Below are positions 8,914-20,500 of a stretch of 64,000 nt of DNA, in pieces. The DNA comes from Methanosphaera sp. ISO3-F5. Lineage in GTDB: Archaea > Methanobacteriota > Methanobacteria > Methanobacteriales > Methanobacteriaceae. The notes under the pieces were generated by a model. It was not told where the DNA came from. It saw only the letters and a program-made list of their open reading frames with translations, and searched no databases. The position numbers and the translations under genes were made by a program. The DNA lies in the NCBI RefSeq assembly GCF_034480035.2, contig NZ_CP118753.2, positions 786,001 to 850,000 of the forward strand. The letters run 5' to 3'. Each line of letters starts with the position of its first letter. The stretch's first letter is position 1.

Positions 8914-11154
8914 ATGGGATCAAATGTAGTATTAATCGGAAAAATAGCAGATTACCAATCTAATTTTAATTTAATCAATATGCAAATTCAAAAAGGAATA
9001 TTAAACATTCTAGGATGGGTATTAGAAGAATCAAATTATGAAACAATAGATGATATTCCAGTTTACTCCTCATATTCAGAGATTAAAGATTTGGACTTTG
9101 ATTATTTTATCTTATTAACCGAAAATAAGGAATATTATAATAGTATATCAGTCGAAAATAATTTTAAACAAAAAATTATACCAATAAGAGTATTTAATTT
9201 ACCATTTTTTGATTTTGAAAAGTATCAAAAATTACTTGAAAATCCTCCATCAATTATAAGCAGACATTGTTGGGGTGGAATTGTTTATCATAGTTTAGGA
9301 TTACAATTCAGGTCACCATTCGTGAATTTATTTTTACACGAGACCGATTTTAATAAATTAGCTAAAAATTTTTCTTATTACATGAACAAAGAACTGGAAT
9401 ATATTCAGGAAGGTTTTGATCCAATTCTTAAAACAAATTATCCAATAGTACGACTTGGAGACTTAACATTATACTTTAATCATTATTCTACATTTGAAGA
9501 AGCCAAGACTAAATGGGATGAACGAAAAAAGAGAATAAATTATGATAATTTGTTCTTTGAAACAACAACTGAACTAAAAAGTGTAGCACTACAATTCAAA
9601 TCATTAGATTTAGAACGAAAAATTTGTTTCTGTGTTGATGATATTGAAGGAAAAGGAATGATAAACTGTGTAGACACAATTCCCGAATTTAGAAGAGGAA
9701 AATTAGGCATGTTTGTTAATGGAACAGCAACTGGCGAAATACCTTACTTTGATCTGATAGATTTATTATTAAATTATAATTATACTTCCAGAATTAAAGT
9801 TCCACAAAGATCAGATAAAGAAAGAGCATACTCATACTATAAGACAACAAACCTATATGAACTAGAATATACCAGATTCTTTGGTTTAGATGAACAAGTA
9901 CCATGGGAATTAAATGATAACATACAGCTATCAAATTTTATAGAAAACTTAGGTATTAATCATCCTAAAATATACTATAAACTAGATAATATATCCGATT
10001 TAAAGAAAATAGAAAATAATTTACCAACAAAGTTTTTCCTCAAAAGCTCTTACAAAACATCAAGTAACATGATGCTGCTTAAAAAATTCGATGACAATCA
10101 TTTTGTTGATGAATTTTCATCAAAAAAATATACAATTGATGAAATAATTAATGAAAATATTAATAAATTCAATTCAGTAAAAGAAATAAATCCTTATTTT
10201 GTTGTAGAGGAGTATATAGGTAATTTCCTACCAAATCTTAAGGTTCCTTTAGAATATAAAATATTCTGTTTTAATGGAATTCCAAAGATAATTTTACAAA
10301 CTAATAAAAACAATCAGACATATAGCTTTTCATTATTTGACGGAACTTTTATTCCATTACATGAAGGAAGAGATTGGTTTATTGATAAAACTTTAGCAGA
10401 AGTGGGAATTCCAATCATACCACCAAATGCATATAAAATATTAGCTCAATCAATTAAAATATCCCAATCAATAGGTGACAAACTAGTTATAATTGACTGG
10501 TTTGATAATGCTGAAGAACCAGTATTTAAAGGATTAACTTTTGCGAGTAAGGAATTATTCACTGGAATGTTTTCATTATCAAGGGAAATAATATTAAATC
10601 TAAATACTTCCCTGGATAAACAATATCCTATGGCTTATATTGAGAAAGGATACAGAGTTGATGAAACTAAATTATATAATTGTCTCAGTCAAGAATTAAA
10701 TTTCTATACTCAAGAATATAATGATTTACTAAATAGTTGGGCAGAGGGTAATATGGAATCATTAGAAAAAATAAGTTCCTACTTTAAAAAAGTAGCTTCT
10801 TCAGAAAGTGATGAGATTAAAAAAAGACTTTATCAACATTTAGAAATTGCATGGCTAGAAACTTTATTATTATATGATGAATTGTTAACAGAAAACCTAT
10901 GTCGACAAATAAGGGCAGGATGGGGCTTCGTATTTTTAAAAACAATATATCATAATCAAAGAATAAATGAAGCAAATGAAATATTATATCATAACGCAAA
11001 AGAAAGTGATTGGTATAAAATTAGGTGGGCACAATTCATATTAGATTTAAGTGATAATGAAGCAGAAATAAGTCAAGCAAAAGAATATGTGAATACTTAT
11101 TCAGAAAAAGGAATGGATTATGCATTAAGTGTGAAAGAAAAATATGCTTTATGA
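8914..11154 (+). CDS. DUF1919 + TupA-like ATP-grasp fusion, surface glycan biosynthesis
   Basis: 746 residues with several parts. Residues 1-105 look like a Rossmann-type sensing segment (VVLIGKIADYQ, then DIPVYSSYSEIKDLDFDYFI). Residues 112-290 match DUF1919 of polysaccharide loci (ISRHCWGGIVYHSLGLQFRS, then LTLYFNHYSTFEEAK and KRINYDN). Residues about 330-570 resemble the TupA-like ATP-grasp family (KVPLEYKIFCFNGIPKIILQ, then GTFIPLHEGRDW), which forms peptide-like bonds in wall polymers. The rest is helical and unassigned. I chose ATG 8914 over an in-frame GTG at 8905; the ribosome site is weak. It converges on the glycosyltransferase gene with an 8-bp gap. Role in decorating a surface glycan is inferred. 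Confidence 0.72.
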   Translation: MGSNVVLIGKIADYQSNFNLINMQIQKGILNILGWVLEESNYETIDDIPVYSSYSEIKDLDFDYFILLTENKEYYNSISVENNFKQKIIPIRVFNLPFFDFEKYQKLLENPPSIISRHCWGGIVYHSLGLQFRSPFVNLFLHETDFNKLAKNFSYYMNKELEYIQEGFDPILKTNYPIVRLGDLTLYFNHYSTFEEAKTKWDERKKRINYDNLFFETTTELKSVALQFKSLDLERKICFCVDDIEGKGMINCVDTIPEFRRGKLGMFVNGTATGEIPYFDLIDLLLNYNYTSRIKVPQRSDKERAYSYYKTTNLYELEYTRFFGLDEQVPWELNDNIQLSNFIENLGINHPKIYYKLDNISDLKKIENNLPTKFFLKSSYKTSSNMMLLKKFDDNHFVDEFSSKKYTIDEIINENINKFNSVKEINPYFVVEEYIGNFLPNLKVPLEYKIFCFNGIPKIILQTNKNNQTYSFSLFDGTFIPLHEGRDWFIDKTLAEVGIPIIPPNAYKILAQSIKISQSIGDKLVIIDWFDNAEEPVFKGLTFASKELFTGMFSLSREIILNLNTSLDKQYPMAYIEKGYRVDETKLYNCLSQELNFYTQEYNDLLNSWAEGNMESLEKISSYFKKVASSESDEIKKRLYQHLEIAWLETLLLYDELLTENLCRQIRAGWGFVFLKTIYHNQRINEANEILYHNAKESDWYKIRWAQFILDLSDNEAEISQAKEYVNTYSEKGMDYALSVKEKYAL

Positions 11155-11162
11155 GTAGACTA

Positions 11163-14100
11163 TTAGTCTACATCCCATTTAGCAGTTTTAAACCCATACT
11201 TCTTCTGTTCTTCTGGCGACCATCTGTTTTGAACATATAAAAGATTATGTTCCTTCTCAGATTTTTTTCTAAGCGTACTGGTTGCTTGTTGTAATTTATG
11301 ATACACTCTTGCCTCAGATACATGATATATCTTCTGATTAAGAATGCTACGAATATAATTGCAATATATCATATCTGATCTGAAATGTCTTCCTAGTTCA
11401 GCATCTAATCCTAATGATTTATTGTATGTGTCACGTTTAATGTATACGCAGAAAAATGCTGCGAAACTAATTTCAGTATATTCACCATTATGGAATAATG
11501 GAACATTAATAATATTCTTATGATGGTTTGATAAATTCACATCACATTCAATATTTTTTTGAGCAAATGGTACATGAACATTAATTGTTTTAGTATTTGC
11601 AGGCAATACTTGTTGTGGAACAGTTATTCCACAATCTTTTAATTCATAAGCTGCTTTTTGTAGTAATGGTATTGCATTTTTAGTTACAACAGCATCATTA
11701 TTTAGTAAAAGAATATCATTTCTTATATCTGAAATTTCAATTCCTTGATTAACTGCATAAGTAAATCCAAGATTTTCATTGTTTAATATTAATTTAATTT
11801 TATGTTTATCTTTTAAATCAATCAGATATTTTATTACATCTTCACTAGAATTATTATCTATAACAATAATTTCGAGCCAAGAAGCTTTTAATTCAAATAG
11901 TGAGTTCAAACATTCTTTTAAATCTTTTAAAGATTCATAACTTGGAATGATTACACTCACGCCATGTTTCATGTTAAAATCATATTTTTTGGACTCTAAT
12001 CTCTTTTTTTGATTTTCAATCACTATTTCGGATTGGTTTAATAATTTAACATCATTTGATATGGAATTTTCTGCAATATTAAAATAATAGTTAGATAATA
12101 TGACTGGTATTGAATATATTTTCCCGTAGGTCATATATTTTAATATTAAATCCCAATCTACAAAACGTTTTAAACCTTCATCAAAACCGCCATTTTCTTC
12201 ATATATCTCACGGGTATGACAAAAACTATTTAAGTCAACATAGTTCCTGTTCATTAATAACCCTTTGTTTATGGTACCATATCGTATATATTTAAGGTTG
12301 TTCTTTTCTTTTTCATACACGTATTGTCCTGAATATAATGCATCAGCATCTTCAAGTACATTGAATGCTCCAATCATAGTTTTAACATAATCTTTTTCCC
12401 AATTGTTATCTGAGTCCAAGTACATTATGTATTTTCCTCTGGATTCTTTTAAACCAATGTTTCTGGACTTGGAAACTCCATAATTTTCTGGATTATTTAT
12501 TAATTTTATACGATTGTCATCAAAACTATTTATCTTGTCAAGAGTGTTGTCCGTACTATTATCATTAATGATTATTAACTCTAAATTCTTATAACTTTGA
12601 GTTAAAACAGATGTAATTGCATTTTCTATTAAATCTTCCCTATTATAGACTGGCATTATCACAGTAACTAGGGGGTTATCATTTACATTTCCACATAAAT
12701 ATTTGGCAATATTATTCATTACGGCAAGTATTTTCTTTCTAGGTTCATTTAATGGTAAAATCATTTCTGGTGATGTCATACTATGGGAAAAGAATCTTTC
12801 TATATTATTTTCAAAGTCATACTTGACAAATGAATGACTTATCTCGCTAATTACTTTGTTTTCTGCTATTAATTGTATTTTATGTTCTTTTCCGTCAATA
12901 AAGTCATCGGGAATGCTGAATTCAAAGCCATGTTTTCCTTGATTTATATGTTTTAGTTTAAGGTCTTCCCTGTATATGTCGGCTATTATTGGATAGGATT
13001 TGTTTTCAATCTTTATTTTTGCAGGTACTGGTTCATTATTTCCAATTTCTGCCACCCATCCTTTAATCAAAGTATCCTTTATGCTGCTCTGAAAAGCTCC
13101 TTTCACTGGTTTTTTGGAGCTACGATCATTTTTCTTGGAATTGTAGGTAATTTCATCAATTTTGAAAGTATCAAAGTATATTAATTCAATTTTGTGGTCA
13201 TTGTTGTCTTTGTATTCTTCTGGGATAATAAATTCAAATCCGTGTTCGCCGTGATTTATATGTTTTTTTTCTAAATCTTCCCGGTAAATGTTAGCGTTTA
13301 GGGGATATATTTTATTATCAATTTTAAGTTTAGCATCTATTGGGTAATTGTTTCCAATTTCAGCTATCCAACCTCTCAGAACATTATCCAGTACTGTTTC
13401 TTGTACTGTTCCTCTGATATGTAAATTTATGTCTCGTTCTTCTTTTCTTCCGTACAATAAGTAATGTAATGCTGGATTGATACTTATATTATTCAAGTCT
13501 GGATTTGCTTCGATATATCTATGATAATTAAATTCTTCATTAGGTTTTTGATTTTTATTAAGACAGTTATACAAGTAATGTAAATACACGTTATTACAAT
13601 TTTTAATCTTGTATGTTCGAAGGTAATATCCAATATTTAAAAAGTTACTTTCATCTAATTGCTTGTATGATTTAATATTAAGTGGCAGGTTTTTAATTCC
13701 ACCTATCTGTTTTGAATGAATTAATAAACTTAAAGGGTATATGGTGGATGATATTTTATTTTTTAAATTTTTATTTTTATTATATTCGTTTAAATATATT
13801 TGATTTAAAATGTTGTTTAACATTGGATTAAATTTATAACTGTTATTTAATTTCTTATCCAGATTATCAAATAAGTATATGAGATCATAATTTTCTGAAA
13901 GAGATATTGTTGTTAAGTTGTATTCGTTTAAGTCTTCATTAATTTTCTTATCTGATTTAATAATTAATAATGGAATTTCATCAGTTTCTTTCTTAATTAT
14001 TTTAAGATAGTTTTCTGATGAAAAATCAGTGTTATCAATAATTAGATCATAACTGTTTTTTGAAAAACTTTTTTTAAAGTTTTGTATGAAATCATTTTCA

Positions 14101-14237
14101 TTAACAGAAAGGGTTACGCCTTTTTTATCATTAAATGCATTATTTAAAAATATGTTTTCATTTATACTTGTGTCCTTAATGAATAAAATATTATCAATAT
14201 CAATATTTTTTATAAAATCATAAATTATCTCTTCCAC
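11163..14237 (-). CDS. Two-domain GT2 glycosyltransferase with duplicated N-terminal modules
   Basis: 1024 residues. Residues 1-190 are unassigned. About 230-272 hold one copy of the NPxLHYLLYGRxEER module that is repeated in the neighbouring giant protein. Two related modules of about 85 residues follow at 275-360 and 376-460 (GWIAEIGNN, IYREDLEKKHIN, GFEF). GT2 domain A starts near 522 (VTVIMPVYN, YLDSDNNWEKD with the DxD-type metal site). GT2 domain B starts near 756 (VSVIIPSYES, LLNNDAVVTKNAI). GT2 enzymes move sugars from nucleotide donors to growing glycans on the cytoplasmic membrane face. GTG start with AAGGGATT upstream. No membrane segments seen. Confidence 0.88.
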   Translation of the reverse strand: MEEIIYDFIKNIDIDNILFIKDTSINENIFLNNAFNDKKGVTLSVNENDFIQNFKKSFSKNSYDLIIDNTDFSSENYLKIIKKETDEIPLLIIKSDKKINEDLNEYNLTTISLSENYDLIYLFDNLDKKLNNSYKFNPMLNNILNQIYLNEYNKNKNLKNKISSTIYPLSLLIHSKQIGGIKNLPLNIKSYKQLDESNFLNIGYYLRTYKIKNCNNVYLHYLYNCLNKNQKPNEEFNYHRYIEANPDLNNISINPALHYLLYGRKEERDINLHIRGTVQETVLDNVLRGWIAEIGNNYPIDAKLKIDNKIYPLNANIYREDLEKKHINHGEHGFEFIIPEEYKDNNDHKIELIYFDTFKIDEITYNSKKNDRSSKKPVKGAFQSSIKDTLIKGWVAEIGNNEPVPAKIKIENKSYPIIADIYREDLKLKHINQGKHGFEFSIPDDFIDGKEHKIQLIAENKVISEISHSFVKYDFENNIERFFSHSMTSPEMILPLNEPRKKILAVMNNIAKYLCGNVNDNPLVTVIMPVYNREDLIENAITSVLTQSYKNLELIIINDNSTDNTLDKINSFDDNRIKLINNPENYGVSKSRNIGLKESRGKYIMYLDSDNNWEKDYVKTMIGAFNVLEDADALYSGQYVYEKEKNNLKYIRYGTINKGLLMNRNYVDLNSFCHTREIYEENGGFDEGLKRFVDWDLILKYMTYGKIYSIPVILSNYYFNIAENSISNDVKLLNQSEIVIENQKKRLESKKYDFNMKHGVSVIIPSYESLKDLKECLNSLFELKASWLEIIVIDNNSSEDVIKYLIDLKDKHKIKLILNNENLGFTYAVNQGIEISDIRNDILLLNNDAVVTKNAIPLLQKAAYELKDCGITVPQQVLPANTKTINVHVPFAQKNIECDVNLSNHHKNIINVPLFHNGEYTEISFAAFFCVYIKRDTYNKSLGLDAELGRHFRSDMIYCNYIRSILNQKIYHVSEARVYHKLQQATSTLRKKSEKEHNLLYVQNRWSPEEQKKYGFKTAKWDVD
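12858..13415 (-). repeat. Two tandem ~85-residue modules in the 1024-aa glycosyltransferase
   Basis: Both copies share GW(I/V)AEIGNN, a K(I/L)KI(D/E)NK(I/S)YP segment, IYREDL..KHIN, G.HGFEF(I/S)IP and HKI(E/Q)L. I do not know a named domain for this module; it may bind the acceptor glycan. Confidence 0.7.
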
Positions 14238-14592
14238 AAAATCCCTTCATTAATTATTATATTTTAATTTATACCTTTTGTTTCTTAAATAATTTTATAT
14301 AGATTTAAATTTTGTTATCATTTAAATTAGCTATGAATTAACATCAGAGTTGTTTATAAATTAAATAAAAACCTTATTTTAGTCAATCAAATAATTATCT
14401 TAATTATAATATAATTAAACTAATATCTTGTTAATAAGAGTTGATAATAACGATGTAACCTATTAAAACAGGTATTTATTCAAATTTTTAATTCAAGAAA
14501 AATTAATTAATTATCAGATATATAATTAGATGTATTATAAAATATGTTCTAAGAATAAAATGGAATGTTTAAAAAAATAGAAGGTAATTATA
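14238..14592. other. 355-bp divergent promoter spacer
   Basis: No gene seen. It lies between two divergent glycosyltransferase genes. ATTATAAAATATG near 14535 is a plausible TATA element for the plus-strand gene, and AAGGTAATT at 14582-14590 its ribosome site. Confidence 0.45.
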
Positions 14593-17500
14593 ATGGCTTA
14601 TGGGATTAAATCAATGAGTGCAAATGCGATTAAAACTAAAATTATCAGAAACAAACTTTTTGATGAAGAATATTATTTATCATTTATCAAAGAGGAAAAT
14701 ATAGATGATGCATTAGAACATTATTTGAACATAGGATATAAAATGGGATTAAATCCTTCACCTTTTTTTGATACAAAATATTACTTAGAACATAATCCTG
14801 ATGTTAAAAATACAAATATGAACCCATTAGCTCATTATGCAATATATGAATTAGGCAGTGACAAGAAAATTAAATTTGATCTAAGTTTATCTGAATATAA
14901 AAAATTCATTGAATTGGTCTATGCAGAGAAACTTTTTGATGAAGAATACTACCGAAAACAATGTAAAGATGAAAAAATAACTGATCTAATGGACCATTAC
15001 ATATATATTGGAAGTAAAAATGGTTTAAATCCATCAATATTATTTGATACAAATAATTATTTAAAAAATAATCATGATGTATCAGAAAAAAAAATTAATC
15101 CATTAATTCATTACGTACTTTATGCATTAAATAGTGAACGTAAGGTAAAACATGATTTATCCATTCAGGAGTGGAAAAACTTTAGAAAAAAAGTTTACAG
15201 GGAATACTTATTTAATGATTCATATTATCTATCAAACCTAAAAGAAACACAGGTAACAGACCCTCTGGATCATTATCTGAGTATAGGATATCATAATGGA
15301 TTAAATCCATCAGAATATTTTGAAACAACAACTTACCTGGAAAATAATCCTGATGTAAAAAAATTGGATATTAATCCATTAATACATTATGTTCTATATT
15401 CATTTAACAGTAATCGTAAAGTAAAAATAAATCTAAGCTTGTCAAATTATAAAAAATTTAAAGAAACAGCATATAAAGAAAAATTATTTATAGACGAATA
15501 CTATTTAAATCAATTTTCTGAAAAAATAAACAATCCATTCGATCATTATTTAACAATAGGCTGGAAAGAAAACAAAAATCCATCCTATCGTTTTAACACA
15601 CAATATTATCTTCAAAAAAATAGGGATGTTAAAGAATCAGGAATTAATCCATTATTCCATTTAATAAATTATTCTTTAGAAAGTAATAGAAAATTCAATT
15701 TTGATATATCCTATCCAGAATTTAAAAAATTTGAAAAAGAAGTTATCGAAGAAGGATTTTTTGAAGAGGAATATTATACTAGTCAATTAAATGAATATAC
15801 GCAGGACCCATTAGGACATTACTTGGAAATTGGATGGAAAGAAAATAAAAATCCTTCTTATATATTTGATACAAATGAATTCTTAAAATATAATAGTGAC
15901 AGTATTAAAGGAAACAATAATCCATTAATCTATTTTATGTTAAATGATAGGGATAAGAACCATAAAATAAATTACGGTTTCTCTTATAAAGAATTCTGTG
16001 GATTTGAGAAAAAAGTTAAACAATTAGGTTTATTTGATGAAGAGTATTATCGTGTAACTAATCCTGATGTTCATGCTCATAATCTTTTATCTCACTATTT
16101 AACCATTGGATTTAAAGAGGGAAGAAATCCATCCGGATTATTTGACACTAACTGTTATTTAAAAAACAGTCGTGATATAGTTAAATTAGGATTAAATCCT
16201 TTGATTCATTATGCTAATCATGCATATAATGGGAATAGAAAAATTAAATGTGACTTAAGTTTATCTAAATTTAATGAATTTAAAGATTTTATAATAAATG
16301 AAGGATTTTATGATGAAGAATACTATTTAGAACAATGTAACACTACTATAATTGATCCATTGGATCATTATTTAACAGTAGGTTGGAAAAAAAATAAAAA
16401 TCCTTCACCATTGTTTAATACAAAAGAATATTTACGATTTAATGAGGATATTCGTGAATCAGGAATGAATCCATTACTCCATTATGTGAAATATGGAATG
16501 AATCAATCAAGAATCTTTAATTTCGGATTAACATATGAAGAATTCAAAAACTTCCAAAAAGTTATAATGGAAGAAGAATTATTTGATGAAGAATACTACT
16601 TAAATCAATTAAAAAATCAAGAAATAAAATATCCATTATACCATTATTTAACAGAAGGATACAAATTAGGGCTTGATCCATCAGTCAACTTCAGCACATC
16701 TGGTTATCTAAGCCAATATACCGATATTGCTAATGATGGAAGAAATCCGTTAGTACATTTCTGTCAATACGGTATGGACGAGGACAGGATAGCTAAATAT
16801 AATATCACATTACCGGAACTTAAAGAATTTAGAAAAAAAGTTGTTGAAGAAGAATTATTTGATGAAGAATACTATCTCAGTCAATGTAATGAAAAGAATA
16901 TTAGAAATCCATTAGACCATTATGTGGAAATTGGAAGCAAAAAAGGATTAAATCCATCAATCTTATTCAACACAAACAATTACATAAAAAACAATCCTAA
17001 TGTCAAATATTTAAATAAAAATCCATTAGTACACTATACAATGTATGCATATGATTCTAATAGGAAAGTAAATCATGATTTAAGTTTAAAGCAATATAAA
17101 AAATTCAGGAACTTTGTAATTAAAGAAAAATATTTTGATGAAAAATATTACTTATCAAATCTTCAGGATACAAGAGAAGTAAATGATGCATTAGAACATT
17201 ACTTGAACATAGGATATGAAGAAGGGTATGATCCTTCCGAGAAATTCAATACAAGCGAATATCTTGAAGAATATCCGGGTATTGGGGATAAAAACCCATT
17301 AATTCATTACATAATGAATCTGTTAAATGCATATGATACTCTATCCGATTCTGAATTATTTGATGAAGAATTCTATTTAACACATTTAGATGACTATTTA
17401 ATCACTGAAGAAGACGAAAAATTAATGAGAAACGAATCAGATGAGTTCGAAAAAAAGAGCAAATATGATCCCGAAGAAATAGACGATCCAGTAATGCATT

Positions 17501-20500
17501 ATCTTACCATAGGAGTTAAAGATGGTTTAAACCCAAATCCATATTTTTCATCATTAAAATACTTGGAATGGAACCAGGATGTCAAAGATGCAGGATTGGA
17601 TCCATTATACCATTATATTATTCACGGAAAAAGACAAACCAGGGATAGTTACATGGTATTAAGTAATCACTTAAAAAAATTCGATAAAAGATACAAGATA
17701 CATTCAACATCTAACATGCTAAAAGCATTAAAAAACAAAGTATCCATCATAATACCAATATATAATGCTTACGAAGAAACAAAAGAATGTATTACAAGTG
17801 TGCTACGAAATACACATATAAACTATGAGTTAATCTTAATAAATGATTGCAGTACCGATAAAAGAATAGATGAATTACTAGACTCATTAAGATACGTTCC
17901 ACAAATCAGGATAATAAGAAATAAAGAAAATCAAGGATTTATCCGAAATGTAAACATGGGTATGAACTCTACCAAAAACGATGTAGTACTATTAAATAGC
18001 GATACAATAGTCACACCACACTGGCTAAGTCATCTAGTATACTGTGCATACTCAAGTAACGAGATAGGTACTGTAACACCATTTTCCAATGCATCAGATA
18101 TTTCCATACAAGAATTTGATAATAAAAACTTCGATGAAATAAACAAAAATGCTTACCGATTAGATAAGTTATCATATAACCTAAATATTGAAGCACCCAC
18201 AGGTAACGGTTTTTGCATGTTCATCAAACGAGCCTGTATAGAAGAAGTAGGTCTTTTTGATGAAACCTTCGGAAAAGGTTATGGTGAAGAAACAGATTTC
18301 ACTTACAGAGCATTAAATAATGGATGGTTAAATATAAGAAATGATTCAGTATTCATATATCATAGAAGACATGCCTCATTTAAAAAAGAAAACACTAATA
18401 ATTTAAAAGCAAGAAACAAGAAAATACTAGAAAAAAGATATCCTAGTTTATACGATGATTGGAATGAATTCGTACAATCAAAATCATTACAAGACTCACT
18501 AGAAAGAATACGATTACATCATGATGATATTAAAAATCCTGAAAGAATATTATACGTAACTGGAATAGAAAAGAATACACCAATCCTTGATGAAGATTAT
18601 CATAAAATTGCAGATTATTACGATACATATATCCTAACACTACACAGTAAACAGATCAAATTAGGAGTTATAAGGGAAGGTAGATTCGTATTATACGAAA
18701 AATGGGATATAACATCAAAATGGGATCAGAACACATATGTCTCATTATATACAAATATCCTACTAAATTTAAAAATTGACCTGGTCTATGTAAAATACCT
18801 ATACTCATACTATAATCCAAATAATCAGGATTTATCATTATTCATACGATTATTATCACGATTTGAAATTCAAGCATTATATGAGGCAACATGCAACAAG
18901 GAAAACATACATGAAACAATACACAACCTATTAAATCCACATGAATCACTCAAGGAATTAATAAACAAGAAAACACATGAAATTGACTTTAACAATTCAA
19001 AATTAGTAGTTTACACAGCATTAACTGGAAACTATGATGAATTAGTTACTCCACTAGTCATAAACCCTAAATTCGATTACATCTGTTTCACAGACAATCC
19101 AAACCTAAAATCAGATTTCTGGACAATCAAGTACATGGAAGAAGAACACATAGACAAGATACGAAAAGCCAGAAAATATAAGATATTACCACATAAATAC
19201 CTAAAAGAATACGATTATTCATTATGGATAGATGCAAACTTTGACATAATAGGAGATATTGAAGAATACATTCACAAATATTCATCAAACAATAAACTAT
19301 TAGTAATAAAACACGATATCCGGGATGACATATACGATGAAGCAGAAGAATGCATACGACTAGAAAAAGACACACCAGAACTAATACACAAACAAATAGC
19401 AAGATATGCAGAAGACAATTATCCAAGACACAACGGATTAATAGCAAGTGGAATAATATTCAGAAATCATAATAATCAAGAAGTAAAAGCATTAATGAAC
19501 GAATGGTACCGAGAAGTACAAGATTATAGTAGACGAGACCAATTAAGTTTTAACTATGTATGCTGGAAAAACAACTTCGAATACGATGAAAGTCCAATAT
19601 TCTATTTCAAAAACCAGTACTTCCAAAGATTATTACACGTCGGAGACAATAATATCAACTTAAAATATGATGAAGAAAGTATTAACAGAATATTAGAATC
19701 ATTTAATCAGAAAACATCAATCATAATACCAATATACAACGCTTATGAAGAAACAAAAGCATGCATAGAAAGCGTACTAAAATACACTACAACACCATAC
19801 GAATTACTATTAATCAATGACTGCAGTACCGACAAACGGATAGAAGAATTATTATCTAAATACCAAGATTATCTAAATATAACAGTAATAAATAATGAAC
19901 AAAACCAGGGATTTGTAAGAAATATTAATCTAGGCTTTGAAAAAACAAGTGACGATGTAATAATACTCAACAGTGACACGGAAGTCACACCAAAATGGTT
20001 GCAAAAACTAAAAATAGCAGCATATTCCAAAGAAAACATAGCCACAGTAACCCCACTATCAAACAATGCCGGAGCATTTTCAGTTCCAATAGTAGATGAG
20101 GACAATGAATTACAACCAGAATTAGGAGTTACAGGAACAAGTAATTTAATCGAAAAAATATCAAAAAACATCAAATTATATGTTCCGACAGGAAACGGCT
20201 TCTGCATGTATATCAAACGAGAAGCAATCTACTCCGTAGGCTTCTTTGACCAAATATTTGGTAAAGGATACTGTGAAGAAAATGATTTCTGTATGAGACT
20301 GCTTGAAAAAGGATGGTTAAACGTTATAGAACCTTCAACATACATCTATCATAAACATAACGTATCCTTCGCATCATTAAAAGACGAATTATACCTGAAA
20401 AATCGTCAATTGTTGGAAGAAAAATATCCTGATTACAGTTTAAAACTATTAGATATGCTACGATCATACAATTTAAGAGATATAAGAAAAAGAATAGCAG

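Noticed and set aside
14653..17658. The modular repeats read as TPR or Sel1 repeats
   Set aside because: The period is about 91 residues, with FDEEYY/NPS/HYL motifs, not the 34-36 residues of TPR/Sel1.
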